From Lachnospiraceae bacterium (GTDB lineage Bacteria; Bacillota; Clostridia; Lachnospirales; Lachnospiraceae): 6,412 nucleotides of DNA. Positions 5,687 through 6,412 of this stretch are shown here, piece after piece (the first letter of the stretch is position 1; the number at the start of each line of letters is the position of its first letter). Position numbers and translations under genes: made by a program. The notes beneath the pieces are model-generated. The model saw nothing but the letters and a program-made list of their open reading frames with translations. It searched no databases and was not told the origin of the DNA. The stretch covers positions 1-6,412 of the forward strand of contig JAFUKK010000248.1 in assembly GCA_017473665.1 (NCBI GenBank), in the 5' to 3' direction.

Positions 5687-6412
5687 TTAATTCTCTATTT
5701 TTTTATGAGCAGTGGACAGCATCAGTTTAATACGGTTCAGCTGATTCACCTCACTGGCACCGGGATCATAGTCGATGGCTACGATATTGGACTCAGGATA
5801 AGCCTTGCGCAGTGCCTTGATAACACCCTTACCTACCACATGGTTGGGCAGGCAGGCAAAAGGCTGGGTACATACGATATTGGGTACATTGTCATGAATC
5901 AGCTCTACCATTTCACCGGTTAAGAACCATCCCTCACCGGTCTGGTTACCAATGGATACGATGGGCTCTGCCATTTTCACAATTTCCTTAATAGGAATGG
6001 GAGGAGTGAAGTGCTTACTCTTCTTATATGCTTTCACAGCAGCTCCTCTGGCGATATTCTCCAGTGCCCAGATGCCCAGTGCACAGCTACGGGCAGCCTT
6101 TTTACTGGTGCCAAGATGCTCTGCCTTGTAAATCTGGTTCTGGAAGCAGTACAGCAGGAAGTCCAGTAGGTCAGGTACTACAGCTTCAGCACCTTCGGCC
6201 TCCAAAAGCTCTACCAGGTGGTTATTACCGGCAGGAGAGAATTTTACCAAAATCTCACCTACCACACCTACCCGGGGTTTTTTAATATCTCTAAGAGGAA
6301 TACGGTCAAAGTCTTCAATAATCCTGCGGCAAAGGCCGTTGAATTTCAGCAGGTTTACATGCTTGGCAGTGACAAACTTTTGTACCACCTTCAGCCATTT
6401 CTGATGGACCTC
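5687..6412 (-). CDS. Acyl-CoA dehydratase activase-related protein, C-terminal part (5' end outside window)
   Basis: The last 241 residues are visible. The frame stays open to the right edge (EVHQKWLKVVQKF), so the GTG at 6388 is not taken as a start and has no ribosome binding site. The sequence matches the C-terminus of the very large (about 1,400 residue) clostridial proteins that combine BadF/HgdC-like ATPase domains with a DUF2229/HgdB-like region. Diagnostic stretches are KPRVGVVGEILVKF, EGAEAVVPDLLDFLLYC, IGNQTGEGWFLTGEM, CTQPFACLPNHVVGKG and YDPGASEVNQLNRIKLMLS. HgdC-type activases use ATP to push electrons into 2-hydroxyacyl-CoA dehydratases; the role of these giant relatives is not established. 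C181 and C187 (fragment numbering) in CTQPFACLPN are candidate iron-sulfur cluster ligands (inference). It ends with TAA at 5687 and its own terminator follows, so it is probably transcriptionally separate from the sensor-transporter module. Confidence 0.85.
   Translation of the reverse strand, partial: EVHQKWLKVVQKFVTAKHVNLLKFNGLCRRIIEDFDRIPLRDIKKPRVGVVGEILVKFSPAGNNHLVELLEAEGAEAVVPDLLDFLLYCFQNQIYKAEHLGTSKKAARSCALGIWALENIARGAAVKAYKKSKHFTPPIPIKEIVKMAEPIVSIGNQTGEGWFLTGEMVELIHDNVPNIVCTQPFACLPNHVVGKGVIKALRKAYPESNIVAIDYDPGASEVNQLNRIKLMLSTAHKKIEN

Overview
The window looks like chromosomal DNA of a low-to-moderate GC anaerobic Firmicute, most likely Clostridia and plausibly Lachnospiraceae. This is inferred from three things: strong AGGAGG-type ribosome binding sites, a right-hand gene of the giant 2-hydroxyacyl-CoA dehydratase activase-like family typical of anaerobic clostridia, and a sensor-kinase/FtsX-transporter pairing of a kind common in that group. 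No direct taxonomic marker is present.

Layout. At the left edge is the 3' end of a + strand nicotinate phosphoribosyltransferase gene (1-470, NAD salvage), followed by a textbook hairpin terminator (514-551). From 5591 down to 585, all on the minus strand, is a compact four-gene module. In order of transcription it is an OmpR-family response regulator (5591-4902), a membrane histidine kinase (4905-3769, overlapping the regulator by ATGA), an ABC ATPase of the MacB/LolD type (3708-2947) and a large two-lobed FtsX-type permease (2939-585, 7 nt after the ATPase). At the right edge is the 3' end of another minus-strand gene (6412-5687), the C-terminal part of a CoA-dehydratase activase-related protein. 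Its own terminator (5648-5679) separates it from the module. There is no gap over 120 bp without a gene.

How the genes fit together. The kinase probably senses a signal at the membrane and phosphorylates the regulator. The regulator would then activate the transporter, which by family resemblance would remove or resist a membrane-active peptide or similar stress. The architecture differs from the classical BceRS-BceAB module: the kinase has a roughly 52-residue external loop and a HAMP linker, and the permease is a duplicated FtsX protein with two large external domains.

Two candidate control sites stand out. One is a perfect direct repeat, TTAAGAA-N4-TTAAGAA (11-bp period), just upstream of the ATPase gene, as expected for an OmpR-family regulator. 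The other is a separate 19-bp dyad upstream of the regulator gene. No mobile element, RNA gene, CRISPR array or integration site was seen.
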